Assembly (NCBI RefSeq): GCF_030676415.1
Contig: NZ_JAUUTW010000044.1
Span: forward strand, 1 to 34,111
Direction of reading: 5' to 3'
Origin: Peribacillus frigoritolerans
GTDB taxonomy: Bacteria > Bacillota > Bacilli > Bacillales > DSM-1321
Length of the DNA stretch: 34,111 nucleotides
Shown: positions 7,202 through 14,843 of the stretch, piece after piece
Position numbering within the stretch: the stretch's first letter is position 1
Layout: each line of letters begins with the position of its first letter
Notes under the pieces: generated by a model
The model's database searches: none
Told to the model about the DNA's origin: nothing
What the model saw: the letters and a program-made list of their open reading frames with translations, nothing else
Made by a program: the position numbers and the translations under genes

Positions 7202-8518
7202 TTATTTAATCTTCTTCACTTCAACATATAAAACATGGTGGCCGTCCATTTCCTTTACAGTAAATTCATATCCGGCGTACTCAATTTTATCCCCGACAGC
7301 AATCTCAAATCTGCCGGTCAGGAACCAACCTCCCAATGTATCGATATCTTCCTCCGGCAAATCGATCGCAAGGGTATCATTTACGTCTTCAACCAATGTT
7401 TTTGCGTCAAACACATAATGCCCTTCATCAATTTTTTGAATGAGCGGACGTTCATCCTGGTCAAATTCATCACGGATTTCCCCAACGATTTCTTCAAGGA
7501 TATCTTCAACCGTAACAAGACCAGCAGTTCCGCCATATTCATCAGTCAAAACAGCCATATGGATCCGTTCCTTCTGCATTTTCAGCAGCAGATCATGAAT
7601 GGCGATCGTTTCAAGAACACGGATGATGGGTGTTACAAAGGAATCCACCGTCAAAGCTGTTACATTATCTTCTGTAATCGTCGCTGTATAAAGTCTCTTG
7701 ATATTAACCATTCCCACGACATTGTCTTTATCACCGTCTATGACCGGATACCTTGTATATTGTTCTTCTTGAATCAGTTCAACAACTTCCAATAATGGCA
7801 TGCCCTTTTCGATAACGGTCATTTCCGTACGCGGAACCATGATTTCATTGGCAATACGCTCATCAAATTCAAATATCTGATTTACATATTTGTATTCCGA
7901 TTGGTTGATCTCACCGCTTTTATAGCTTTCCGATAAAATGATGCGCAGCTCTTCTTCGGAATGGGCCATTTCGGACTCGGATGCAGGCTTTAATCCGAAC
8001 ATGCCTGTCAGGAGACGTGCAGAACCATTCAGTAACCAAATGAATGGGTACAAAATGCGGTAAAAGAGAATTAACGGCTTTGCAAATAGCAAGGTTACCT
8101 CTTCTGCCTTTTGAATCGCAACCGTTTTCGGTGCCAGTTCGCCGACAACAACATGAAGGAATGTTACAGAACCGAACGCGATCAGGAACGAGATGATATG
8201 ACTTACGGACTCCTCTAGTCCCCATTTAGTGAACAATGGATTTAAGATCGCCTCGACCGTCGGTTCACCCAATACCCCTAAGCCTAAGGCGGTTACCGTA
8301 ATCCCCAATTGACAGGCAGATAAGTACTCATCGATATGTGATGTCACTTTCTTGGCTGCGAGGGCATTTCTATGCCCTTCTTCAATCAACTGATTGATTC
8401 GGGAACTTCTGACTTTCACGATTGCAAATTCCGATGCAACGAAAAATGCGGTTAATGCTATTAATACAGCTACTGCTAATAATTTTATAAAAATCTCCAA
8501 TATGTGCGGGTTCGCCAT
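7202..8518 (-). CDS. CNNM / HlyC-CorC family membrane transporter (YhdP/MpfA-like)
   Basis: A 438-residue polytopic membrane protein. An N-terminal DUF21/CNNM domain with about four membrane segments (about 8-190) is followed by two CBS domains (about 205-335, including IMVPRTEMTVI and the DEYGGTAGLVTVEDILEEIVGEI stretch) and a C-terminal CorC_HlyC domain. In Bacillus these proteins include YhdP/MpfA, linked to magnesium efflux; others are annotated as hemolysin-family proteins without proven hemolysis. The ATG is preceded by AAGGTTAGG, and an in-frame stop upstream leaves little choice of start. A MerR gene is upstream, separated by a terminator hairpin. Family firm; metal specificity inferred. 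Confidence 0.85.
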   Translation of the reverse strand: MANPHILEIFIKLLAVAVLIALTAFFVASEFAIVKVRSSRINQLIEEGHRNALAAKKVTSHIDEYLSACQLGITVTALGLGVLGEPTVEAILNPLFTKWGLEESVSHIISFLIAFGSVTFLHVVVGELAPKTVAIQKAEEVTLLFAKPLILFYRILYPFIWLLNGSARLLTGMFGLKPASESEMAHSEEELRIILSESYKSGEINQSEYKYVNQIFEFDERIANEIMVPRTEMTVIEKGMPLLEVVELIQEEQYTRYPVIDGDKDNVVGMVNIKRLYTATITEDNVTALTVDSFVTPIIRVLETIAIHDLLLKMQKERIHMAVLTDEYGGTAGLVTVEDILEEIVGEIRDEFDQDERPLIQKIDEGHYVFDAKTLVEDVNDTLAIDLPEEDIDTLGGWFLTGRFEIAVGDKIEYAGYEFTVKEMDGHHVLYVEVKKIK

Positions 8519-8606
8519 ATAGTGCCTAACCTTCTGACCTTCGGATTGGACATGTATGGCTTAATCCCAAGCACCTCCTGTATAAATGGTTATTTTCGTT
8601 TCAAAA

Positions 8607-8625
8607 AGGCGATTTTCGCCTTATA
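8607..8625 (-). terminator. Probable terminator of the merR gene
   Basis: The inverted repeat AAGGCGA / TCGCCTT around a short loop reads on the minus strand as a hairpin followed by TTTTT. It lies about 75 bp past the merR stop, between merR and the transporter gene. Confidence 0.6.
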
Positions 8626-8699
8626 ACATGAACCAAAACCATTTAGCCTATATCGTTAATATGCACCTTTGTGCATAAAACTATAAAGATAAAATTTAA

Positions 8700-9146
8700 T
8701 CATACCAGCAACCCTAGTAATGATTGGATCAAGGCCATGCTTTCACGGGATATCTGTTTTTTTAGAAGAAGCTCACTTTTTCCGTCCTTTTCAATCAAGC
8801 TGATGAATTCCTGAAGTTCTTCGTTCAGGCCACCCATTTTATTCTTGAGTTGAAGACCTTTTTCCGCAATTGCGGATGCGGCTTCCTTATCATTTTTAAG
8901 TATTTCTTTAATATCTTCCAATGAAAGGTTTTCTCTTTTGTATCCTTCGATACGGCGGAGCCTTTCAAGTTCACCGACTGAATAATAACGGTAATTAGAG
9001 GCGGAACGTTCTGCTTTAAGCAAGCCTATGTTCGTATAATAATCTACGGTTCGTTTCGTAACGTTCGCCATTTCCGCCAACTCGCCAATTTTTAAAGTCT
9101 CGTTCCCAACATAACCCCTCCTAACCGTCACGTGATGGTTTGACAA
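8700..9146 (-). CDS. MerR family transcriptional regulator, start uncertain
   Basis: Winged-helix MerR domain (TLKIGELAEMANVTKRTVDYY, then an arginine-rich second helix region LERLRRIEGYKREN), followed by a dimerisation coiled coil and a short hydrophobic C-terminus. There are no cysteines, so it is not a thiolate metal sensor of the CueR/MerR kind; the ligand is unknown. The in-frame start available is TTG at 9146, with only a distant GGAGG. The best ribosome site, AGGAGG at 9117-9122, sits before an ATG at 9112 that is out of frame and stops after six codons. One extra G in the GGG run at 9105-9107 would join that ATG to the MerR frame, so a frameshift or base-calling error near the start is likely. 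Confidence 0.8.
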   Translation of the reverse strand: MSNHHVTVRRGYVGNETLKIGELAEMANVTKRTVDYYTNIGLLKAERSASNYRYYSVGELERLRRIEGYKRENLSLEDIKEILKNDKEAASAIAEKGLQLKNKMGGLNEELQEFISLIEKDGKSELLLKKQISRESMALIQSLLGLLV

Positions 9147-9259
9147 GCTGAAAGTATGTCCTTTCCTCCATGACGTTTTATTCTATTCTCTAATCGTACA
9201 TTATTTTAATTGAAATGAAAAATATTTATTATCCTCTTTACCCTTCATTGGAAAAACAA

Positions 9260-9285
9260 AAACCGATTAATTGAATAATCGGTTT
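9260..9285 (-). terminator. Terminator of the 39-residue small-protein gene
   Basis: Stem AAACCGATT (9260-9268) / AATCGGTTT (9277-9285), then TTTTTGTTTTT on the minus strand. It lies 24 bp past the small ORF's stop. Confidence 0.75.
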
Positions 9286-9308
9286 AATTTATAATTTAAT
9301 CCACGGAT

Positions 9309-9428
9309 TTATTTTTTTGTTTTAACTGAGAATTGATTGCTCAATATCTTAGGACCGCATTGGCATAGGGAAGAATGCTTTAGCTTTTTTATGGGTGTTC
9401 CACATGTATCACAAACTTTTGCTACCAT
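9309..9428 (-). CDS. Cys-rich small protein of 39 residues, unknown function
   Basis: An ORF of 40 codons starting MVAKVCDTCGTPIKKLKHSS. It has Cys6-x2-Cys9 and Cys22-x-Cys24, which could bind zinc as a four-Cys knuckle, and a basic Lys-rich tail. The start follows GAGGAGG by nine bases and a rho-independent terminator follows the stop, so it is a complete monocistronic unit between merR and the DUF4395 gene. I do not recognise the family. It is not the SR1P/GapA-binding type of 39-residue peptide, whose Cys pattern differs. Translation is well supported by the ribosome site and terminator; the function is open. Confidence 0.7.
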   Translation of the reverse strand: MVAKVCDTCGTPIKKLKHSSLCQCGPKILSNQFSVKTKK

Positions 9429-9616
9429 TTATACTGTCCTCCTCACTTTAATTTCTTGTTATACATATTATACTACCTTTATTATAATAATCAATACTAA
9501 ATTAAAATTATTGTAAACAAGGTGGTTCTTGACTTTATTTTATTAGCTTTTGACTTCACAAGTGATTAAAATAAAGATAAAATATAATAAAGCATATCAG
9601 AAAGGTTGGTATTAGT

Positions 9617-10042
9617 ATGACGAGTGAAATTCGCTCCATTCCCCGTCCCTTAGTACGAACGAATCAATGGGTCATTTTGTTAAGCGTAGCCACCGCCTTA
9701 TTAACGGGACAAATATGGATATTAGTGATTCCTTTAACAGCAGGACTTTTGGGTCTTCTCTTTAATTTCAATCCAGTGATGCGTCTCGCCAAGCTCTTTC
9801 TGAAAAAGAAACCCTCCGATTATATTCCAGAAGATCATTCACAGCAACAATTCAACCAGGCCATAGCAGTCGTTTGCTTAGGACTTGGATTCACTTCTTT
9901 TTTGCTGGGTTGGAATGTTACCGGTTATATATTCATCTTGATGGTCGGAATGGCTTCTCTCATAGCCATTCTTGGATTCTGCATCGGCTGCTTTATCCTT
10001 TATCAATGGAAGCAATATTCTTATCGCCGATCTATTCGCTAA
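9617..10042 (+). CDS. DUF4395 family membrane protein
   Basis: A 141-residue integral membrane protein. It starts with IPRPLVRTNQW, has about four membrane segments (16-35, 36-50, 80-98, 103-131) and carries the family's conserved Gly-Phe-Cys-Ile-Gly-Cys near the C-terminus (residues about 120-125), two cysteines that could be redox active or bind a metal. The loop FNFNPVMRLAKLFLKKKPSDY is also typical. DUF4395 proteins often occur near sulfur-transfer or thioredoxin-like genes; none is seen here. AGAAAGG lies before the ATG and a strong bidirectional terminator follows. Function unknown. Confidence 0.85.
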   Translation: MTSEIRSIPRPLVRTNQWVILLSVATALLTGQIWILVIPLTAGLLGLLFNFNPVMRLAKLFLKKKPSDYIPEDHSQQQFNQAIAVVCLGLGFTSFLLGWNVTGYIFILMVGMASLIAILGFCIGCFILYQWKQYSYRRSIR

Positions 10043-10052
10043 TACCACACAT

Positions 10053-10080
10053 AATGGGACTGACATGCGTCAGTCCCATT
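10053..10080. terminator. Bidirectional terminator between the DUF4395 gene and efeU
   Basis: A perfect 12-bp stem, AATGGGACTGAC (10053-10064) / GTCAGTCCCATT (10069-10080), with a 4-base loop, then TTATTA on the plus strand. The efeU stop is four bases away on the other strand. Confidence 0.88.
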
Positions 10081-10083
10081 TTA

Positions 10084-11838
10084 TTATTCGGTTGCACGTA
10101 AGGAATTACTCTTTTTGACCCAAATGGCGGCCAATGCAATCAGCAATATTAATACAGCTTGCGGCACCAGAGTTTCCATTGTTGGATAAAGACCTATCGT
10201 TTCTACAAACGGGAAGGAGCTGATCGTATTTGTCTGTATCACTTGCGAAACCTGAAGTGAATGGATGGAGACTCCAAGAATCTTGAAAGCCAAGGCATAT
10301 ATGAGTATCGTTGCCACTTTAAAGAATAGGGTCATCGGTAATTTCACACTGTAACACAGCATGATGAAACCAATTACCACTAATATGAGGAAGGCAAGGA
10401 AAATCCCGCTCAGCAGCTGCTTTAATTCCATATAAGGAGCCATTCCAGCATAAAAGATAATCGTCTCGGCACCTTCACGGAATATGGATAGAAAACTGAT
10501 TAAAGCGAAAGAGATGATGCTTCCCGTCGCAATGGCTTGGTTCATTTGCTTGTCGATATACCGATTCCATGCATGCACATTCGATTTACTATGAAGCCAA
10601 AGACCAATTGTCAACATCATTGATACGGCTATTATCCCGGTGATTCCCTCAATATATTCCCGGCTTGACGCAGCCGTGATCTGAGAGAAAACGATATTGA
10701 TTATGACCGCCAATATGGAACTGGCAACTAAACCCGCACCAACCCCTGTCCAAATCCATTTTTGTTTGTCCGCTTGCCCGATTTTCTTTAGGAAAGACAA
10801 TAATGTAGCTACAATCAAGAGTGCTTCCAACCCTTCCCGTAAAAGGATCAGAGCGGCATCCCATGTAGTATAACCCGTATCATCAATTAAAGGGAGTAAC
10901 CTTGTGCTTAAATCGGATACGATTCCCTTCGCTTCCTCCGACTTTACCTTTTTCGATTCCAATAGGCTGATTACGGTCGGGACTTTCGTTTCCATATCGC
11001 TGTAAAGCTTGCTATCCCTTGTGGAGACCTCCCCTTCGACATTAGGCCAAATTGTTAAGATTTCATTTAGCTTATCAACGGCGGAATCGATGTCATCCTT
11101 TTCAATATCCGTTGCACTTCCTTGTAAAAGTTGCGTTACATCCCCAAGTGAATAGGTATTCTTCTGGCTTCCTTCTTCAACTTTACCAGCAAGGAAATCC
11201 TCGATTAGACCCTTCAATTCAGTTAGATTTCTTTGGGCTTTTTCCGAATCAGGGGGGTCTTGAGTAATCGCTATCCGTACAAATGCCATTTTCGTTTCAA
11301 ATTCACCATATGCAGCAACACTTTTCTCCCTGACAATGACCTCTGCGCCGGTCCATTGTTTCAGGAGGTCGGTATATAGAACTTTAGCTTGATCAAAGTC
11401 ACCTTCAGTTATCAAAGCGGCCAACTTATCTATTAAAGGAAGTATCGCTTCTAACCGTTCTTTATAGTCCGTCTTATCAACAGGGTTTACATTGGTATCA
11501 TAAATAACAAGCGTACTTGATAATGCCGATAATCGCTTCTTGATTTCATCTGTGGAGGCTTGGTCCCTCACAGCACTTTTTACCGCGGATAGCCTATCGT
11601 CGACTTTCCTCGCACTCTCGCTGTCCGTTTTCATCGTTTTCCAATCATTCTCGAATAGATCGATATTTTTCGATACTTCCTCAAGGTCTCCGGATTTTAC
11701 CTTCATTAGACTATCGCCAATATAAACAAAAAGCTGATCATGGTTTTCACCCGCCGAAACCATCCTTATATCAGTCGAAAGAAATAAAAGGCTGACTATT
11801 AAAACCCACATCCCAGTCTTCCATCTAGAAACGGTCAT
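10084..11838 (-). CDS. efeU: FTR1-family iron permease EfeU
   Basis: A 584-residue membrane protein. It has a cleavable-looking signal sequence (about 8-29, ending VSAG), a long extracytoplasmic helical region (30-320) and a seven-helix FTR1 permease domain (about 325-580). The two iron-transport motifs are REGLE (334-338) and REGAE (454-458). It takes oxidised iron across the membrane together with EfeO and EfeB. It is longer than the shortest EfeU proteins because of the N-terminal helical domain, a form also seen in other Firmicutes. The start follows GGAGGG. It is the last gene of the efeO-efeB-efeU operon, 75 bp after efeB, with a hairpin in that gap. Confidence 0.92.
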   Translation of the reverse strand: MTVSRWKTGMWVLIVSLLFLSTDIRMVSAGENHDQLFVYIGDSLMKVKSGDLEEVSKNIDLFENDWKTMKTDSESARKVDDRLSAVKSAVRDQASTDEIKKRLSALSSTLVIYDTNVNPVDKTDYKERLEAILPLIDKLAALITEGDFDQAKVLYTDLLKQWTGAEVIVREKSVAAYGEFETKMAFVRIAITQDPPDSEKAQRNLTELKGLIEDFLAGKVEEGSQKNTYSLGDVTQLLQGSATDIEKDDIDSAVDKLNEILTIWPNVEGEVSTRDSKLYSDMETKVPTVISLLESKKVKSEEAKGIVSDLSTRLLPLIDDTGYTTWDAALILLREGLEALLIVATLLSFLKKIGQADKQKWIWTGVGAGLVASSILAVIINIVFSQITAASSREYIEGITGIIAVSMMLTIGLWLHSKSNVHAWNRYIDKQMNQAIATGSIISFALISFLSIFREGAETIIFYAGMAPYMELKQLLSGIFLAFLILVVIGFIMLCYSVKLPMTLFFKVATILIYALAFKILGVSIHSLQVSQVIQTNTISSFPFVETIGLYPTMETLVPQAVLILLIALAAIWVKKSNSLRATE

Positions 11839-11863
11839 ACTGGTCCCTCCTTATTCATGAACT

Positions 11864-11901
11864 AAAATCGCCAACCGGATAATATCCATGCTGGCGATTT
11901 T
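11864..11901 (-). other. Hairpin in the efeB-efeU gap
   Basis: A 10-bp perfect stem (AAAATCGCCA at 11864-11873 with TGGCGATTTT at 11892-11901). The 18-base loop contains a smaller inverted repeat (GGAT/ATCC). The minus strand has only TTTT after it, so it could be a weak terminator, a processing site or an mRNA stabiliser rather than an operon end. Confidence 0.55.
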
Positions 11902-11913
11902 CACGTCCTCATT

Positions 11914-13200
11914 TTATCCAAAAAGGGAATCCCCAATATAGCCACCCTTTTTCACACCTGGTAAACAAGCGAACATGGCACTGCCCCTGTGAACGATATA
12001 TTCGTTGAGCTTATCATTTTTCGCTAGTCTCTCTTGTATAGGTATGAATTGTTTACTTGGGTTTCGCTGAAAACAAATGAATAGCAAGCCGGCATTGAAG
12101 CTCCCTGTTTTAGGATCCATTCCATCTGCATATGAATAGGGACGCCGCAATATCTTTGCTTTTCCATCCCCCCTGGAGAGACTCATATGCGAATCTTCTG
12201 GAATGACCCGATTTCCATTTGGGTCTTTAGCTTCGAGATCCACGGTATCGAACTCATTCTTCATTCCTAGTGGAGCTCCACTGTCACGATGACGGCCAAA
12301 CGTATTTTCTTGTTCTTTCAATATTGTCCGGTCCCAAACTTCAATGTACATCTGGATTCGGCGCACCACCATATAACTGCCTCCAACAAGCCAGTCAGGA
12401 CCGTCCTCCTCCTTCACCCAAACATGTTCATTCATTTCATTATTATCATTCGTATCCGGATTGACAGTCCCATCCTTAAACCCGAATAAGTTTCGCGGTG
12501 TCGTTTTTTGTGAATCGGCTTGCTTAGTCCGTTGAAAACCTGTTTGTGCCCAATGAATGATCGTTTTCCCTCTGCCGATCCTCACTAAGTTCCGGACGGC
12601 ATGAAAAGCCACTTGAAGATCATCTGCACATGCTTGGATACAAATATCCCCACCGCTCCATTCATCATCTAACGCATCTAAAGGGAATTTGGGCAGATCC
12701 TTTAATTCTGCAGGCCTTTTTGTTTTCAAGCCAAATCGATCTTTGCCATCCTTTGAAAACAGGGTCGGCCCCACTCCAAAAGTGATCGTTAAATTGGAAG
12801 GTGATAATTCTTTCGCTTCTCCCGTATCTTTTGGGGGCATATTAGTATTAAGTGATGCTTCGCCAATCAAATTCCCCGCTGTCATCTGAGCAGCAGCCTC
12901 TGTCCAATCCTTAAATAACTGGATTAAGTCGGACCTTTTATCTGTGGTTACTTCCAATGATGCGAAGTAAAGGTTATCTTGCGCTTCAGTCGTGATACCC
13001 GCTTGATGTGCTCCGTAAAAAGGAACAATATCCTTAGTTTGTCCCTTCGCCTTTTGTTCAGAAAGTGTCAGCAGCCCGCCAAATCCAGATGCTCCTAGCA
13101 CGACTCCAATTCCACCGACTCCTGCCGTTTTCAACATATTTCGACGACTTACCTTTTTTGTAAAAAGTCCGGATTCATCTTTCGGCGTATGTTCTTTCAA
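11914..13200 (-). CDS. efeB: Tat-exported Dyp-type heme peroxidase EfeB
   Basis: A 428-residue deferrochelatase/peroxidase. A twin-arginine signal SRRNMLK (18-24) is followed by a hydrophobic stretch (26-46), so it is exported folded with heme. Dyp motifs: GFKDGT (240-245, Asp243 catalytic), conserved Arg280/Arg281, FGRHRDSGAPLG (301-312) and a probable heme-ligand His338 in EDSHMSLSR. In the EfeUOB system it acts on ferrous iron or heme outside the membrane to feed EfeO and EfeU. The start is TTG, directly after the efeO stop (no gap) and eight bases after GGAGG. Confidence 0.93.
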   Translation of the reverse strand: MKEHTPKDESGLFTKKVSRRNMLKTAGVGGIGVVLGASGFGGLLTLSEQKAKGQTKDIVPFYGAHQAGITTEAQDNLYFASLEVTTDKRSDLIQLFKDWTEAAAQMTAGNLIGEASLNTNMPPKDTGEAKELSPSNLTITFGVGPTLFSKDGKDRFGLKTKRPAELKDLPKFPLDALDDEWSGGDICIQACADDLQVAFHAVRNLVRIGRGKTIIHWAQTGFQRTKQADSQKTTPRNLFGFKDGTVNPDTNDNNEMNEHVWVKEEDGPDWLVGGSYMVVRRIQMYIEVWDRTILKEQENTFGRHRDSGAPLGMKNEFDTVDLEAKDPNGNRVIPEDSHMSLSRGDGKAKILRRPYSYADGMDPKTGSFNAGLLFICFQRNPSKQFIPIQERLAKNDKLNEYIVHRGSAMFACLPGVKKGGYIGDSLFG

Positions 13201-14046
13201 TTAAGATTCCTCCGTTACAATCCCTATTTGCGAAAGTGGTTCAGCTAATGCATCAATTGCTTGACTTAACTCTTTTATTTCAGATTCCTTTAAATCCGTA
13301 TATGAAATGTAGCCATTCCCTTCCTTATGCTTTTCAAGCAAGCCGTATACATCGTCAAAACGTTGTTGGATTTCCGCAGCAAGCTTCGCGTCCTTTTCTT
13401 TTAGAGCTGGAGTAAGCAAATCATAAATCTTTTCTGCACCTTCAACATTTGCCACGAAATCATATAAATCGGTATGGGAGTATCGGTCCTCTTCTCCTGT
13501 CACTTTACTCGTGGAAACTTCATTCAATAAGTCCACCGCACCTGTGATCAACAAATCGGGTGTTACCTCAACCGTTTCAACTTTGGCTCGAAGCAAATTG
13601 ACATCACTCATTAATTGATCTGCATACTTTTTGTATCCCTTCGTTGTATTTTCTTGCCATAACCCCATTTCAATCTTATGGTAACCGCCCCATTCTTCCT
13701 CTTTGACATCCCCTTCACGCGCATCGATTTTGGGATCAAGATCCCCAAATACTTCAGCGATGGGTTCCGCTCTCTCATAATGCATGCGGGCTGGTGCGTA
13801 TAATTCCTTCGCCTTTTCGATATCACCGGCAGATACGGCCGTAGTGAATTCTTCCGTTGCGTTTACGAACTCTTCTATTTCACCAATGGCATATTCCCGG
13901 TACTCGCTAGATACATCATCAAGCTTACTCGCACTCACTTCTTTGGCATTATCATCTGCCTGTTCAGTTCCTTCCTTTTCCTGCGCACAGCCAAATAATA
14001 GGCTGGTTGATAGTAAGACTGCTAATGACGCCTTTGCTTTCTTCAT
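13201..14046 (-). CDS. efeO: Iron-binding lipoprotein EfeO (EfeM-like)
   Basis: A 281-residue lipoprotein of the imelysin-related EfeO/EfeM family. The signal peptide ends in the lipobox LLFGC with Cys20. The metal-site His/Glu cluster is in MHYERAEPIAEVFGDLDPKI, followed by EWGGYHKIEMGLW. There is no N-terminal cupredoxin domain, so it is the short EfeM-like form. I start at ATG 14046, eight bases after AAGGGAG. An upstream ATG at 14082 lies within the promoter -10 region and has no ribosome site. It is first in the operon, under a Fur box. Confidence 0.9.
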   Translation of the reverse strand: MKKAKASLAVLLSTSLLFGCAQEKEGTEQADDNAKEVSASKLDDVSSEYREYAIGEIEEFVNATEEFTTAVSAGDIEKAKELYAPARMHYERAEPIAEVFGDLDPKIDAREGDVKEEEWGGYHKIEMGLWQENTTKGYKKYADQLMSDVNLLRAKVETVEVTPDLLITGAVDLLNEVSTSKVTGEEDRYSHTDLYDFVANVEGAEKIYDLLTPALKEKDAKLAAEIQQRFDDVYGLLEKHKEGNGYISYTDLKESEIKELSQAIDALAEPLSQIGIVTEES

Positions 14047-14080
14047 TTTGGATTCTCCCTTTGAAATGATTTGTAGATTC

Positions 14081-14110
14081 ATATTAGCAGATAATGAGAA
14101 TCATTATCAA
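14081..14110 (-). promoter_or_regulatory. efeOBU promoter with Fur box
   Basis: The Fur box GATAATGAGAATCATTATC (14090-14108) differs at one base from the classic 19-bp consensus. It lies between and over the -35 TTGATA (14105-14110) and the -10 TAATAT (14081-14086, 18-bp spacer) on the minus strand, so iron-loaded Fur would block the polymerase. Confidence 0.92.
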
Positions 14111-14214
14111 TATATATTTTAAAGGAACGTGACATTATTCATTCTCTTCTAAAAGAAAATCAACTCTATCCCTTTTGCTTTCGCAGGATAAGTAGCTCCC
14201 AGCTGGCTAAAATA

Positions 14215-14240
14215 AAAAAGGCAGCCTGCATCAGCTACCT
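14215..14240 (-). terminator. Terminator of the marR gene
   Basis: The minus strand reads GGTAGC, a loop, then GGCTGCC and TTTTTTATTTT, a short stem with one G-U pair. It overlaps the last codons of the marR gene. Confidence 0.6.
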
Positions 14241-14714
14241 TTCACGTTCATTCATTAATTTGTCATTCTCTTTGTCCATGATTTTTGTGATATCCTCAAC
14301 AAATTGATTGATCAATATTAGCTCTTGCTCATTATAAGCGGAGCATAAATCTTTTGTGGCCACAGAGAGCGATTGATAGTGCAATTTAATCTGTTCCTGT
14401 CTTTCCGGTATGGGCACAATCATTACCCTTCTTCCGTCCAATTGATCTCGTTCTCTTTTAACATAACCGGATTTCTCAAGGCGATTGATCAGTGCCGTAA
14501 CCGAGCCCGTGCTCAATCCTGTAATTTTGGATAATTCACCGGCGGTAATCGGTCCTGTTTCATTCAATATTTCAGCACTCTTTAAGTCCGTATGGGACAC
14601 CCCTATTTTCTGGGCCATATTTTGTTGAAATAAAACGGATCTCATTCCATACCGCTGCAATCTCTGTGTTAAACTCTCTAACAGAGCTGCATTCACCCTA
14701 TTATCGCTTGACAT
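14235..14714 (-). CDS. MarR family repressor of the adjacent efflux pump
   Basis: A 159-residue winged-helix regulator. The DNA-binding region is about 45-105 (AGELSKITGLSTGSVTALIN as recognition helix, then RERDQLDGRRVMIVP as the wing), flanked by dimerisation helices. It is divergent from an MFS drug transporter with a perfect inverted repeat in between, the classic MarR arrangement. In B. subtilis the YusO/YusP pair has the same layout. It would repress itself and the pump until a toxic compound binds. AGGGGTGG precedes the ATG. The inducer is unknown. Confidence 0.85.
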   Translation of the reverse strand: MSSDNRVNAALLESLTQRLQRYGMRSVLFQQNMAQKIGVSHTDLKSAEILNETGPITAGELSKITGLSTGSVTALINRLEKSGYVKRERDQLDGRRVMIVPIPERQEQIKLHYQSLSVATKDLCSAYNEQELILINQFVEDITKIMDKENDKLMNERER

Positions 14715-14740
14715 AAAATGCCACCCCTTTTACACTTAAA

Positions 14741-14763
14741 TTTATCTTGATTTTCAAGATAAA
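14741..14763. promoter_or_regulatory. MarR operator
   Basis: A perfect 10-bp inverted repeat, TTTATCTTGA (14741-14750) and TCAAGATAAA (14754-14763), with a 3-base spacer. It lies 27 bp before marR and 81 bp before the efflux gene. On the minus strand it contains a possible -35 TTGAAA with TGTAAA 17 bp on. Confidence 0.82.
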
Positions 14764-14843
14764 TGTTTTGTTCCATCTTAACGTTTACCCTTCATCGATG
14801 TAAAGGAAATTCATTAGCTGGTTGATAAGAAGGAGGAAAATAA

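Noticed and set aside
7235..7795. 186-codon plus-strand ORF
   Set aside because: Antisense shadow of the CNNM/CorC-type transporter; the minus frame has clear CBS and CorC domains.
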